In this document: positions 11,701-26,700 of the stretch, piece by piece | Layout of the letters: each line of letters opens with the position of its first letter | How positions within the stretch are numbered: position 1 is the stretch's first letter | Assembly (NCBI GenBank): GCA_914767715.1 | Contig: OU612072.1 | Coordinates: 26,784,001 to 26,848,000, forward strand | DNA length: 64,000 bases | Origin: Membranipora membranacea | Lineage: Eukaryota; Bryozoa; Gymnolaemata; Cheilostomatida; Membraniporidae | Direction of reading: 5' to 3' | Position numbers and translations under genes: made by a program | The notes under the pieces: model-generated | Databases searched by the model: none | Told to the model about the DNA's origin: nothing | What the model saw: only the letters and a program-made list of their open reading frames with translations

Positions 11701-14700
11701 CAGCAGCAGACGACTCTGAGGGGCAGGATGTGAGTAAATAATATCTAATATCCTAATCAGAATTCCTATCGATCAAGTCTTACCTCCAATACACAGGGAG
11801 ATCACATTTATCGGATATTGAGTGTTCCTTCAAATCTAGCTTGAATTTGGAAAATTCCATTGTGGGATACCAATAAATTTGCAAGAAAGAGATAGCAAAA
11901 CACACTATTGGAACAGCTGAATCTCATTGATATTAGACATGAAAACTCTATTTGAAACACCAACATCCAATTACAGCAAACATTACTGCACACAGGAGTG
12001 TCATGGCAAACAACATATGGGAGATAGGGGACAAACAACATATGGGAGATAGAGGACAAACAAACATATGGGAGATAGGGGACAATCAACATATGGGAGA
12101 TAGGGGACAAACAAACATATGGGAGATAGGGGACAATCAACATATGGGAGATAGGGGACAATCAACATATGGGAGATAGGAGACAAACAAACATATGGGA
12201 GATAGGGGACAATCAACATATGGGAGATAGGGGACAAACAACATATGGGAGATAGGGGACAAACAAACATATGGGAGATAGGGGACAAACAACATATGGG
12301 AGATAGAGGACAAACAAACATATGGGAGATAGGGGACAAACAACATATGGGAGATAGGGGACAAACAACATATGGGAGATAGAGGACAAACAAACATATG
12401 GGAGATAGGGGACAATCAACATATGGGAGATAGGGGACAAACAACATATGGGAGATAGAGGACAAACAAACATATGGGAGATAGGGGACAATCAACATAT
12501 GGGAGATAGGGGACAAACAACATATGGGAGATAGAGGACAAACAAACATATGGGAGATAGGGGACAAACAACATATGGGAGATAGAGGACAAACAAACAT
12601 ATGGGAGATAGAGGACAAACAACATATGGGAGATAGGGGACAAACAACATATGGGAGATAGAGGACAAACAAACATATGGGAGATAGGGGACAATCAACA
12701 TATGGGAGATAGGGGACAAACAACATATGGGAGATAGAGGACAAACAAACATATGGGAGATAGGGGACAAACAACATATGGGAGATAGGGGACAAACAAC
12801 ATATGGGAGATAGAGGACAAACAAACATATGGGAGATAGAGGACAAACAAACATATGGGAGATAGGGGACAAACAACATATGGGAGATAGAGGACAAACA
12901 AACATATGGGAGATAGGGGACAAACAACATTTGGGAGATAGAGGACAAACAAACATATGGGAGATAGAGGACAAACAAACATATGGGAGATAGAGGACAA
13001 ACAAACATATGGGAGATAGGGGACAAACAACATATGGGAGATAGAGGACAAACAAACATATGGGAGATAGGGGACAAACAACATTTGGGAGATAGAGGAC
13101 AAACAAACATATGGGAGATAGAGGACAAACAAACATATGGGAGATAGGGGACAAACAACATATGGGAGATAGAGGACAAACAAACATATGGGAGATAGGG
13201 GACAAACAACATATGGGATATAGAGGACAAACAAACATATGGGAGATAGAGGACAAACAACATATGGGAGATAGAGGACAAACAAACATATGGGAGATAG
13301 AGGACAAACAAACATATGGGAGATAGGGGACAAACAACATATGGGAGATAGAGGACAAACATACATATGGGAGATAGAGGACAAACAAACATATGGGAGA
13401 TAGAGGACAAACAAACATATGGGAGATAGAGGACAAACAAACATATGGGAGATAGAGGACAAACAACATATGGGAGATAGACGACAAACAAACATATGGG
13501 AGATAGAGGACAAACAAACATATGGGAGATAGAGGACAAACAAACATATGGGAGATAGAGGACAAACAAACATATGGGAGATAGAGGACAAACAAACATA
13601 TGGGAGATAGGGGACAAACAACATATGGGAGATAGAGGACAAACATACATATGGGAGATAGAGGACAAACAAACATATGGGAGATAGAGGACAAACAAAC
13701 ATATGGGAGATAGAGGACAAACATACATATGGGAGATAGGCGACAAACAAACATATGGGAGATAGAGGACAAACAAACATATGGGAGATAGGGGACAAAC
13801 AAACATATGGGAGATAGGGGACAAACAAACATATGGGAGATAGGGGACAAACAAACATATGGGAGATAGGGGACAAACAAACATATGGGAGATAGAGGAC
13901 AAACAAACATATGGGAGATAGGGGACAAACATACATATGGGAGATAGAGGACAATCAAACATATGGGAGATAGAGGACAAACAAACATATGGGAGATAGG
14001 GGACAAACAAACATATGGGAAATAGAGGACAAACAAACATATGGGAGATAGGGGACAAACAAACATATGGGAGATAGGGGACAAACAAACATATGGGAGA
14101 TAGAGGACAAACAAACATATGGGAGATAGGGGACAAACAAACATATGGGAGATAGAGGACAAACAAACATATGGGAGATAGGGGACAAACATACATATGG
14201 GAGATAGAGGACAATCAAACATATGGGAGATAGAGGACAAACAAACATATGGGAGATAGGGGACAAACAAACATATGGGAGATAGGGGACAAACAAACAT
14301 ATGGGAGATAGAGGACAAACAAACATATGGGAGATAGGGGACAAACAAACATATGGGAGATAGGGGACAAACAAACATATGGGAGATAGAGGACAAACAA
14401 ACATATGGGAGATAGGGGACAAACATACATATGGGAGATAGGCGACAAACAAACATATGGGAGATAGGGGACAAACAAACATATGGGAGATAGGGGACAA
14501 ACAAATTTTTAATACAAGAAACAACATTAATTTACTTTTCAGTTTCAGTTCTACTACCCATAATGCACCGGCTATTCAAGACTAGCTAACATACTTTATC
14601 TATAATCCAACGCTGGCCAAAATTTAGTGCTTGCCAACATTAAGTCACCCCCAGACTTAAGCTAATATATCCCGACTATATCCTGACTCTCTCCTGTATT

Positions 14701-17700
14701 ACAGACGCCCCGTAGGATTCCTCCTCAGGTTAATAAGAGACGAGCTCCTGGAGTGGGACAGCAGAGAGCGGCGGCTAACAGGAACGTGAACGATACTCCG
14801 AGATCTACTACTGATAGTAAACCTCCTCCTGCGGCAGCGAGGAGAGTCATCAAGGGTAAAGGTCAGCTTAGTGAGATAACTATATCATAATATATGTATG
14901 AGTATCCCACAATGCAAAATTATAACCGGGAATTCCCTGAAAGACCAGTTCAATCTAATGCATTGCTAATCAAAATTCGCAATTTCCTACCTTTTTTGCT
15001 GAAACCATTAAAATTAGAAACTCACAAGCTGGATTTAAATGTAGCCGATTTCGCAGCAGACTGCCAGTTAAAAATGCCAATCAGTTAATATCAAGAGTAA
15101 AACGAGATAGAGACATCATATCTCCTTTGATGTGGTCATTCTGGCAATATTACAACCATTTTAATCTCTCCCCCCCGATCCCCCATTGCTGCTTGACAGC
15201 TTAGGTGGGTCAGCCATTTTTAATGTTATACATTTTGGCCCCACTCAAATATCTCTCATCGTTTGAATTTATCAATGCAGTTAAGTTATTTATACCTTCA
15301 ATGAGTCTTCCTCGTGCTCACCAAATTTTACACTCCTCTGACTTTGATCGGTTCGATGAATATGTCACAAAACAGAAAAAACGATAATCAATCCATTCTA
15401 ATCAGACTATAATGTGACAGTAACGGTCAGCTAGAATGCTGCCATTTTGAGGGAGTTTTGTCAAGGACAAGTGAACCTAAAACAGATATCTAGAGCTGGG
15501 GAGCATCTCTTGTTTAGTGATACAATATGAGAATACCTCAGCAAAAGTATAACATTAGATTCATGGTCGGAGGATAAGTTATTCTGATCAAACTTGCAAA
15601 AAGACATTAGCAAATTGTATGGAAACAAGTGACTGTAATACCAAAATGCTCTCACATATATTTTAGCTCTAGACTGTTGCTGCCAATTATCAACTCTGCA
15701 TTTTCTTCCATTTAGTACTGAATTGAGATAAATATAGGCTCTGCATAATCCTAATTCTAACTAGTTTTTTCCAACCATCAATCCTACATGATCCGACTTC
15801 AATATTTCATGAATTGCACTGTTAAGATATCTGTGACCCTATGCATAACATAGATCGATGTGCCAGCTTATCTCATGAACCTGAAAACAGCCAACAAGTT
15901 ACGTGACTAAATCTCTGGATCAATAGACTCAGCTCCATTACTTGTTGATGGTGAGGATGATTGGGCGTGAAAGTTCACCATAACGCCCCTACCTGATGAA
16001 ACCTAGCATTTGAACACTGGCTTGCTAATCAATAATCTCTTTATGCTAAAATTAACCCAGTCAGATATTTGAGATAATCTCAGTGTAAGACAAAGAGATA
16101 TACAACATCTCACTATTATCCTGGTGTGAAAAATAACAAAGCTCTGATAGGAGCAGCAAAGTAAACACTCACCTCATTGTAAGAATAGAAAATCAATATG
16201 TACACGAAAAGGACATAATGTGGGTAAATATGGCCGAGCATTGTTAGGGTTCTTCGGTCTCACTTCAAAGAATATGCTGAAAATTTATCCCCGAAAACAG
16301 GGAGGCTCGTGGCTAACTGTTTTTTTTGTTTCACATGCTGATAGGGGAGTATGTCGTTTCAACTACGGGAAAGCTCAAAGCTAAGACTTTAGGCGTTTTG
16401 TTGTCCTGCACATATACATAAAGTCATACTAGTTTCTGAAGAAATTTTGTTTGCTGAATATCATGACCAATTATGGGCGAAAATTCATGATAATAGAAAT
16501 GCATATAACAGATGATTTTTACCCAAATCAAATTCAAATTAGGCGCGTCTCCACAAGTCAGTAGCCCTTCACCATTGGCTACTGACAGTTCTCTATTTCA
16601 ATTTAAATTATATTGTTTCACCATCCATTGAAGCCGTTCTTTAGACCTTCTTTGTATTACAATATAAAACACAACCCGCCCACTTTGATCTCTTAATAAT
16701 GATATGATTATTTCCCTCTGACTCTAGCTGCCACAGTACCTAAAGGTAGAGTACGAGGCAGCATACAGAATGGAGACACGGATCAAACATTCGGAGATGA
16801 TGAGAGGAAATGTGTCAAAGAGTTCAAGGAGGCTTACACCAGCTTCAGCAAGGTGAATTTATTATTTATTATTATTTCGGTTTTTTTACTTATTAAATTG
16901 TGTTTCCTGAATTACAAAATGTTGGCTAATTTCTTTTTTCCTTCTCTTCATAATCAATCTCACAAATTATCATCAACTCATAGAAGATTGGGAGGCACTC
17001 ACATTGTCTCTCAGACCTATCATATCGATCGAGTTTGGTTAATCTGTCTGAATTTGGAGTTGCTCCCCCTTAGGCCACCTGCAGCTTATCAGTAGAATTG
17101 GGGTGACTCAGATCGCATGTAATTGGAAATGGAATGGAATTTAATTAATATTTATTTCCTGTCATGAAAATGAATAAGACGGTGATTACAATAAAAATAG
17201 ATAAAATGATAAAATTTGCTCCGTATTGAATGTGAGAAAAAAAAAGTTGAAAATGTTCACATAGGCCTTCAGTAGTAGGAGAGATGATCCATCACTATCA
17301 CAGCTGTAACATGCTCACCTCATAGTCTTATAGTACAAACTTACGATTACTTACAGAATGTGGAGATGAATGAGATGCCATTAGAGCAGGAGTTATCTCA
17401 CCTCTGTGCTTTAGCTGATGTCTATAAGAGATCTGCTAATGAGACTCTCAATATATACAATCTACTCCGAGCCTCGGGACTATATAACTACTGTCTGGTA
17501 AGACCTAGCTATCAATTGTGTACAGAGTGTTCGACATACAGAGTTATCTTCTTCTTTCCAAGGCTCTGACAACTTCACCCAAATAACGAGACTGAAGGTT
17601 TTTGTCATGAGACTTGTTAGTTCTTACAAGCTAAACTCACCCAGCTTGTCAGAGCCATCCATCGTAACAAAACTTGATTTGAGACTATTTTATTGCCAGG

Positions 17701-20700
17701 CTTGCCCCCCCCCATCCAGTCTTGCCCCCCCCCATCCATGCTCTGAATATATATCACTATTAAATCATTTTCTAACATGGCAGTGCAAGGAAATGTGTAT
17801 AGCATGTGATTTGTCCTCCCACAAACAGGTCAATGCAGCTCTTAGCTATCAATCTTCCACTGACTGAGAACTTCCTATACGTTCCTTCCTCCAATGTGTT
17901 CCCTTTGCTGAAATGACAGGGTGACATCACAATAGACACACGACTAGAGGAGACAAACTTGCCCTTGGATCGTTCCATGTTAGGAAAAAGGTTTTTAAGT
18001 TATCCTTTTAAATTTTGACCTGTTTATATTGTAATAGAAGCGAGCTGAGTCCTACAGACCCGACCTGTGTACAGATATTCACGAGAACCTCGTCGCTCTG
18101 GAGGACACAGCTATGAGACGTGTCCTCAAACTACAATCAAAGCAGTGTCACCTCTTCGCTCACGACAAGAAGCGAGATCAGCACCTCAAGGAACTCAAAG
18201 AGATCAGAGATATCTGTAAGGCTGACTTTAAGAACATCGTCGGCAGCATGAGAGAGTTCCCGTCAGCGAACACTCTACTGAGTCAGAAGGCTCCTAGTAC
18301 CCGAGCGATCACAGCGGAGGAGAATCTGATGGCTACAACTAGTCTCATGTTTGGTGAGGTGACTGAGAGATTCAGAGCTCTACTCGCCGGTATGATCGCT
18401 GAATGTCACGAGATCCAGGGACCGCCTCCCTGTAACTTTGCTATAGTCGGTAACTACAGATTCGGAACGCGGGATTTATCTCCTTTTGACCCCATAACTA
18501 TATTTATTATCATTGAAAAGGAAGGCGCCGGAATACGCAACTACTTCAGGAACACGCTCGCCCTGCTAGGTATGAAAATACAGAACTTAGGGGAGACCAG
18601 CTTACCGTCCCTCAACATTCGCTCACTACAGTGGTTCTCTACTCAGGCTAAGCCGTCTGGATTCTCATTGGCTCATTATATCGATGACACTGAGAAGAAG
18701 GAGTTTAGTACAATTCCACTGGACTGTCTGCGGACACCTAAAGAGCTCCTCAAACTTGCAGTGAGCGAGAAACAGGATATCAGGCTAGCTCTTACTAGTC
18801 TGCTACACGGAGCTACTTTTATCACAGGTTTGGCTCGCTCTCTATTCCTTCCTACTTCAGAGTTACTGGTTTTCTCTTCAGTGATATGGGTGGTCCTTTC
18901 TCTTCAGTGATATGGGTGGTCCTATCAGAGCTACCTGTTATAGGTAGCTTACTTTAGCTTTGAGTTTATATTAGCAATTAGTGATCGATATGCCTGCGCT
19001 CCTAGTAACTTGCCACCATCCCAACTTCTGAAAACTGACTTGTAACTTTTGGATCTCTTGCAAGACGCAAAATAGTTGGATTCAATTATAACCATTATTA
19101 TATTGTGACTATCTTCAACATGGCGATTGCATCGTTGACTCTTACACGGAAGGATGATAAGTGAAAATTTTTGATTCAGGTGATCTGAAGATGTTTAAGG
19201 AGTTGACTGCAGTGAGGTCAGCTGTACTACAGAGAGAGCAGACTGAGAAGTTCTATAAGAAGCAGTTCTTCTCTTCACTACAGAATCTGGTCACATGCAG
19301 TGATCCGATGAGTAGCTTCGCTCTACAGCAGGGTAACGAAGGTGAGGCAACTACTAATTATTCAATCTAGGTTTTAATTCAGCGCCGCAGGGCTGATTAA
19401 AATCAAGTTGTCTTATCACACGCCACATCCTGAAGCGGTGAAATAGAAGTGAGAAGTTACGACAGTGAAATCTCTAAACCATCAGACTGGATTTTGTTGA
19501 ACTTCTCTTAATAATACATCAGCCGAATAAGTAAATTATTCAGCAAAGCGCCAAAATTAAATATAGTTTGGATCTGTCTGGTAATCTTATGTAAAGATAG
19601 CTCCTATAATTAACAAATTAGTCCGTTGAAAATAGGACAAATAGATCTATGGAAAAACCGCACAGGCAAAGGCACATAGATTGTCAGTGACCATCAGGTT
19701 AAAACTATAAATTTGTCAACTGTTTGAGTGTTGTAATACAAAATGCAGAATCGACGGGGTTGATATAATTTCATCATTTTTAGAAATCCTATAAAATTCA
19801 TATTATTATTTATGTTTATATATTCATATTTATATTTATTATATATATTTATATTATTAGGTAATACTTTGTGTTTGTATTGTATAGATGAGATTCAGGC
19901 TAACGTACTAAATATAGTGACGGATTTCCTGACTCTGTTCTGTGAGATGGATAAGACCTTCACAGCTGAAGGTAAGACTGTCTTTTATACAGTAGCCTTA
20001 GCTAAACAGTCGTCTGGAGTATGTGAGAATGCGTTTTTACATGCACAAGTATTTATGTTTTGGCAATGGTCTATGCTATAGCGTTATTCCTCCCTCTTAG
20101 CACTGCGTGAAATGAGTGAATCAAGATAGAAAACATGCAGACAACCATCAATCAACTTCAATGAATTAAATCCAGATATCTGACTCACACACCCCCATTA
20201 TTAGTCATATTAAGATTTGAAAATAGAAAATATTTGTGATAACAGCCTTGACATGATGCTCAGAATCGTGGCTGTCAGTTGTTCTGTTTTTGCTTTTGAA
20301 CATATGTGTTTAGTATACCTAATTCTGAGTTATCTTTTCACACAATTTGAAAAGATAACTCCTAACATGAATGCTAAATGTTCTATGTCAAATATACATA
20401 TCATTCCCACCTAACTTCTCTCACCTCCAGCTTCTGAAGAATTATTTATTAGGGGATGCTGACTGTTTGAAAATCAGACCACAAGAGTATCTCAGAGAGT
20501 CACTCAATAATGGATATAATTATATTATTATATTATATATTAATTAATCACCAATTAATATTCAGTCATCCAATCTCTGACCACTTGACTGATTATCAGG
20601 TACGATAAATAAGATAGAAGAGATGATGCAGACAGGAGCGAGTATATCTTATGGTAACACGACGATATCTACCGATATCAGAGAGAAGCAGGGAGTCGTG

Positions 20701-23700
20701 TCCACTATATCTACTCGTCTGGAAACACCAGATACAGCCAGCCCTTCTCCTGGTAGGTTATATTCGTAACTAGAACATCACAGGGTACTACTAGGACTCA
20801 CTTATTACTCAAGAGATTTAAAGGCTGATCACTTTGTCTATATGACTCTAACTTGTGCATGTCCCTGTTTGTTCCCAAACTTAGTGATAGTGTGTAAAGG
20901 TTGATGAACACTAAATCTAATTAAATAACCGGGTCACTGATATCTGGAATGAAGGTGTTGACTGATTATACATAGACTTACAATAGAGCCTAAGCCATAC
21001 TTTACATTGTGTGACAGCTGGCACTGGATCAGTGTTCAGATCAATGACTTCGAAGATTATACCTCCTCATGAGTCCCTCCATATACATGAGTCCGTTTGT
21101 TCACTCAGCACAGCGGGGAGACAATTCTTATCCTTATATCTTACTTACAGAACCGGTAAGATTACCAGATATACCGATAGTAGAGAAGAAGAAGAACACG
21201 ACGTGGACGATACAGGAAGTGGACGAGAAGAGCCGGAGAACTCCCACAGCTGACGATGAGACGGCACTCAAACTACTCAAAGAGAAGAAACAGGCAAACA
21301 GAACTGAATACAGGTATAACTTAGTCTAAGGTATAACTTAGTCTAAGGTAGAACTTAGTCTAAGGTAGAACTCAGTCTAAGGTATAACTTAGTCTAAGGT
21401 ATAACTTAGTCTAAGGTAGAACTTAGTCTAAGGTAGAACTCAGTCTAAGGTATAACTCAGTCTAAGGTATAACTCAGTCTAAGGTAGAACTCAGTCTAAG
21501 GTAGAACTCAGTCTAAGGTATAACTTAGTCTAAGGTATAACTCAGTCTAAGGTATAACTTAGTCTAAGGTAGAACTCAGTCTAAGGTATAACTTAGTCTA
21601 AGGTAGAACTTAGTCTAAGGTAGAACTCAGTCTAAGGTAGAACTCAGTCTAAGGTAGAACTCAGTCTAAGGTATAACTTAGTCTAAGGTAGAACTTAGTC
21701 TAAGGTAGAACCCAGTCTAAGGTAGAACTCAGTCTAAGGTATAACTTAGTCTAAGGTAGAACTTAGTCTAAGGTAGAACTCAGTCTAAGGTAGAACTCAG
21801 TCTAAGGTAGAACTCAGTCTAAGGTATAACTTAGTCTAAGGTAGAACTTAGTCTAAGGTAGAACCCAGTCTAAGGTAGAACTCAGTCTAAGGTATAACTC
21901 AGTCTAAGGTATAACTTAGTCTAAGGTAGAACTTAGTCTAAGGTAGAGCTCAGTCTAAGGTAGAACTCAGTCTAAGGTATAACTCAGTCTAAGGTATAAC
22001 TTAGTCTAAGGTAGAACTTAGTCTAAGGTAGAGCTCAGTCTAAGGTAGAACTTAGTCTAAGGTAGAACTCAGTCTAAGGTATAACTCAGTCTAAGGTAGA
22101 ACTCAGTCTAAGGTATAACTTAGTCTAAGGTAGAACTCAGTCTAAGGTATAACTTAGTCTAAGGTAGAACTTAGTCTAAGGTATAACTCAGTCTAAGGTA
22201 TAACTTAGTCTAAGGTAGAACTTAGTCTAAGGTAGAGCTCAGTCTAAGGTAGAACTTAGTCTAAGGTAGAACTCAGTCTAAGGTATAACTCAGTCTAAGG
22301 TAGAACTCAGTCTAAGGTATAACTTAGTCTAAGGTAGAACTCAGTCTAAGGTAGAACTTAGTCTAAGGTATAACTCAGTCTAAGGTATAACTTAGTCTAA
22401 GGTAGAACTCAGTCTAAGGTATAACTCAGTCTAAGGTATAACTTAGTCTAAGGTAGAACTCAGTCTAAGGTATAACTTAGTCTAAGGTAGAACTTAGTCT
22501 AAGGTAGAGCTCAGTCTAAGGTAGAACTTAGTCTAAGGTAGAACTCAGTCTAAGGTATAACTCAGTCTAAGGTAGAACTCAGTCTAAGGTATAACTTAGT
22601 CTAAGGTAGAACTCAGTCTAAGGTATAACTTAGTCTAAGGTAGAACTTAGTCTAAGGTAGAACTCAGTCTAAGGTAGAACTTAGTCTAAGGTATAACTTA
22701 GTCTAAGGTATAACTTAGTCTAAGGTAGAACTCAGTCTAAGGTAGAACTTAGTCTAAGGTAGAACTTAGTCTAAGGTAGAACTTAGTCTAAGGTATAACT
22801 TAGTCTAAGGTATAACTTAGTCTAAGGTAGAACTTAGTCTCAGGTAGAACTCAGTCTAAGGTAGAACTCAGTCTAAGGTATAACTTAGTCTAAGGTAGAA
22901 CTTAGTCTAAGGTAGAACTTAGTCTAAGGTAGAACTCAGTCTAAGGTAGAACTCAGTCTAAGGTATAACTTAGTCTAAGGTAGAACTTAGTCTAAGGTAG
23001 AACTTAGTCTAAGGTAGAACTCAGTCTAAGGTAGAACTCAGTCTAAGGTATAACTCAGTCTAAGGTAGAACTCAGTCTAAGGTAGAACTCAGTCTAAGGT
23101 ATAACTTAGTCTAAGGTATAACTTAGTCTCAGGTAGAACTCAGTCTAAGGTAGAACTCAGTCTAAGGTATAACTTAGTCTAAGGTAGAACTTAGTCTAAG
23201 GTAGAACTTAGTCTAAGGTAGAACTCAGTCTAAGGTAGAACTCAGTCTAAGGTATAACTCAGTCTAAGGTAGAACTCAGTCTAAGGTAGAACTCAGTCTA
23301 AGGTATAACTTAGTCTAAGGTATAACTTAGTCTAAGGTAGAACTCAGTCTAAGGTAGAACTCAGTCTAAGGTAGAACTTAGTCTAAGGTAGAACTCAGTC
23401 TAAGGTAGAACTCAGTCTAAGGTATAACTCAGTCTAAGGTAGAACTCAGTCTAAGGTAGAACTTAGTCTAAGGTATAACTTAGTCTAAGGTAGAACTCAG
23501 TCTAAGGTAGAACTCAGTCTAAGGTATAACTCAGTCTAAGGTAGAACTCAGTCTAAGGTAGAACTCAGTCTAAGGTATAACTTAGTCTAAGGTATAACTT
23601 AGTCTAAGGTATAACTTAGTCTCAGGTAGAACTCAGTCTAAGGTAGAACTCAGTCTAAGGTATAACTTAGTCTAAGGTAGAACTTAGTCTAAGGTAGAAC

Positions 23701-26700
23701 TTAGTCTAAGGTAGAACTCAGTCTAAGGTAGAACTCAGTCTAAGGTATAACTCAGTCTAAGGTAGAACTCAGTCTAAGGTAGAACTCAGTCTAAGGTATA
23801 ACTTAGTCTAAGGTATAACTTAGTCTAAGGTAGAACTCAGTCTAAGGTAGAACTCAGTCTAAGGTAGAACTTAGTCTAAGGTAGAACTCAGTCTAAGGTA
23901 GAACTCAGTCTAAGGTATAACTCAGTCTAAGGTAGAACTCAGTCTAAGGTAGAACTTAGTCTAAGGTATAACTTAGTCTAAGGTAGAACTCAGTCTAAGG
24001 TAGAACTCAGTCTAAGGTATAACTCAGTCTAAGGTAGAACTCAGTCTAAGGTAGAACTCAGTCTAAGGTATAACTTAGTCTAAGGTATAACTTAGTCTAA
24101 GGTAGAACTTAGTCTAAGGTAGAACTCAGTCTAAGGTAGAACTTAGTCTAAGGTAGAACTTAGTCTAAGGTAGAACTCAGTCTAAGGTAGAACTCAGTCT
24201 AAGGTAGAACTCAGTCTAAGGTAGAACTCAGTCTAAGGTAGAACTTAGTCTAAGGTAGAACTCAGTCTAAGGTAGAACTCAGTCTAAGGTATAACTCAGT
24301 CTAAGGTAGAACTTAGTCTAAGGTAGAACTTAGTCTAAGGTATAACTTAGTCTAAGGTAGAACTCAGTCTAAGGTAGAACTCAGTCTAAGGTAGAACTCA
24401 GTCTAAGGTATAACTTAGTCTAAGGTAGAACTCAGTCTAAGGTAGAACTTAGTCTAAGGTAGAACTCAGTCTAAGGTATAACTTAGTCTAAGGTAGAACT
24501 TAGTCTAAGGTATAACTTAGTCTAAGGTATAACTCAGTCTAAGGTAGAACTCAGTCTAAGGTAGAACTCAGTCTAAGGTATAACTTAGTCTAAGGTAGAA
24601 CTCAGTCTAAGGTAGAACTTAGTCTAAGGTAGAACTCAGTCTAAGGTATAACTTAGTCTAAGGTAGAACTTAGTCTAAGGTATAACTTAGTCTAAGGTAG
24701 AACTCAGTCTAAGGTAGAACTTAGTCTAAGGTAGAACTTAGTCTAAGGTAGAACTCAGTCTAAGGTATAACTCAGTCTAAGGTAGAACTCAGTCTAAGGT
24801 AGAACTTAGTCTAAGGTAGAACTCAGTCTAAGGTAGAACTTAGTCTAAGGTAGAACTCAGTCTAAGGTAGAACTCAGTCTAAGGTATAACTTAGTCTAAG
24901 GTAGAACTTAGTCTAAGGTAGAACTCAGTCTAAGGTATAACTTAGTCTAAGGTAGAACTTAGTCTAAGGTATAACTTAGTCTAAGGTAGAACTCAGTCTA
25001 AGGTAGAACTTAGTCTAAGGTAGAACTCAGTCTAAGGTAGAACTCAGTCTAAGGTATAACTTAGTCTAAGGTAGAACTCAGTCTAAGGTAGAACTTAGTC
25101 TAAGGTATAACTCAGTCTAAGGTAGAACTCAGTCTAAGGTATAACTTAGTCTAAGGTAGAACTTAGTCTAAGGTAGAACTCAGTCTAAGGTATAACTCAG
25201 TCTAAGGTAGAACTCAGTCTAAGGTAGAACTCAGTCTAAGGTAGAACTTAGTCTAAGGTATAACTCAGTCTAAGGTATAACTCAGTCTAAGGTAGAACTT
25301 AGTCTAAGGTATAACTTAGTCTAAGGTAGAGCTCAGTCTAAGGTAGAACTCAGTCTAAGGTAGAACTTAGTCTAAGGTATAACTTAGTCTAAGGTAGAAC
25401 TTAGTCTAAGGTAGAACTCAGTCTAAGGTATAACTCAGTCTAAGGTAGAACTCAGTCTAAGGTAGAACTCAGTCTAAGGTATAACTTAGTCTAAGGTAGA
25501 ACTTAGTCTAAGGTAGAACTTAGTCTAAGGTATAACTTAGTCTAAGGTAGAACTCAGTCTAAGGTAGAACTTAGTCTAAGGTAGAACTCAGTCTAAGGTA
25601 TAACTTAGTCTAAGGTAGAACTTAGTCTAAGGTATAACTTAGTCTAAGGTATAACTCAGTCTAAGGTAGAACTCAGTCTAAGGTATAACTTAGTCTAAGG
25701 TAGAACTTAGTCTAAGGTAGAACTTAGTCTAAGGTAGAACTCAGTCTAAGGTATAACTTAGTCTAAGGTATAACTTAGTCTAAGGTAGAACTCAGTCTAA
25801 GGTATAACTTAGTCTAAGGTATAACTTAGTCTAAGGTAGAACTCAGTCTAAGGTAGAACTTAGTCTAAGGTAGAACTTAGTCTAAGGTAGAACTCAGTCT
25901 AAGGTAGAACTCAGTCTAAGGTAGAACTCAGTCTAAGGTAGAACTTAGTCTAAGGTAGAACTCAGTCTAAGGTAGAACTTAGTCTAAGGTAGAACTCAGT
26001 CTAAGGTAGAACTCAGTCTAAGGTATAACTTAGTCTAAGGTAGAACTTAGTCTAAGGTATAACTTAGTCTAAGGTAGAACTCAGTCTAAGGTAGAACTTA
26101 GTCTAAGGTATAACTCAGTCTAAGGTAGAACTCAGTCTAAGGTATAACTTAGTCTAAGGTAGAACTTAGTCTAAGGTAGAACTCAGTCTAAGGTATAACT
26201 CAGTCTAAGGTAGAACTCAGTCTAAGGTAGAACTCAGTCTAAGGTAGAACTTAGTCTAAGGTATAACTCAGTCTAAGGTATAACTCAGTCTAAGGTAGAA
26301 CTTAGTCTAAGGTATAACTTAGTCTAAGGTAGAGCTCAGTCTAAGGTAGAACTCAGTCTAAGGTAGAACTTAGTCTAAGGTATAACTTAGTCTAAGGTAG
26401 AACTTAGTCTAAGGTAGAACTCAGTCTAAGGTAGAACTCAGTCTAAGGTAGAACTCAGTCTAAGGTAGAACTCAGTCTAAGGTAGAACTCAGTCTAAGGT
26501 ATAACTTAGTCTAAGGTAGAACTTAGTCTAAGGTAGAACTCAGTCTAAGGTAGAACTTAGTCTAAGGTATAACTTAGTCTAAGGTAGAACTTAGTCTAAG
26601 GTAGAACTCAGTCTAAGGTATAACTCAGTCTAAGGTAGAACTTAGTCTAAGGTAGAACTTAGTCTAAGGTATAACTTAGTCTAAGGTAGAGCTCAGTCTA

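Noticed and set aside
12001-14527. Minus-strand open frames of up to 737 aa with repeated SPISHM / PYVCLS motifs
   Set aside because: They are translations of the 25/26-bp minisatellite, exist in several overlapping frames at once and lie in an intron. There is no start context or splice support.
21018-21253. Alternative exon reading AGTGSVFRSM in the nucleotidyltransferase-like gene
   Set aside because: An acceptor exists at 21017, but no donor in the right phase links it to exon 11. Joining 20752 directly to 21151 keeps the frame (SPSPEPVRLP), so the simpler model was kept.
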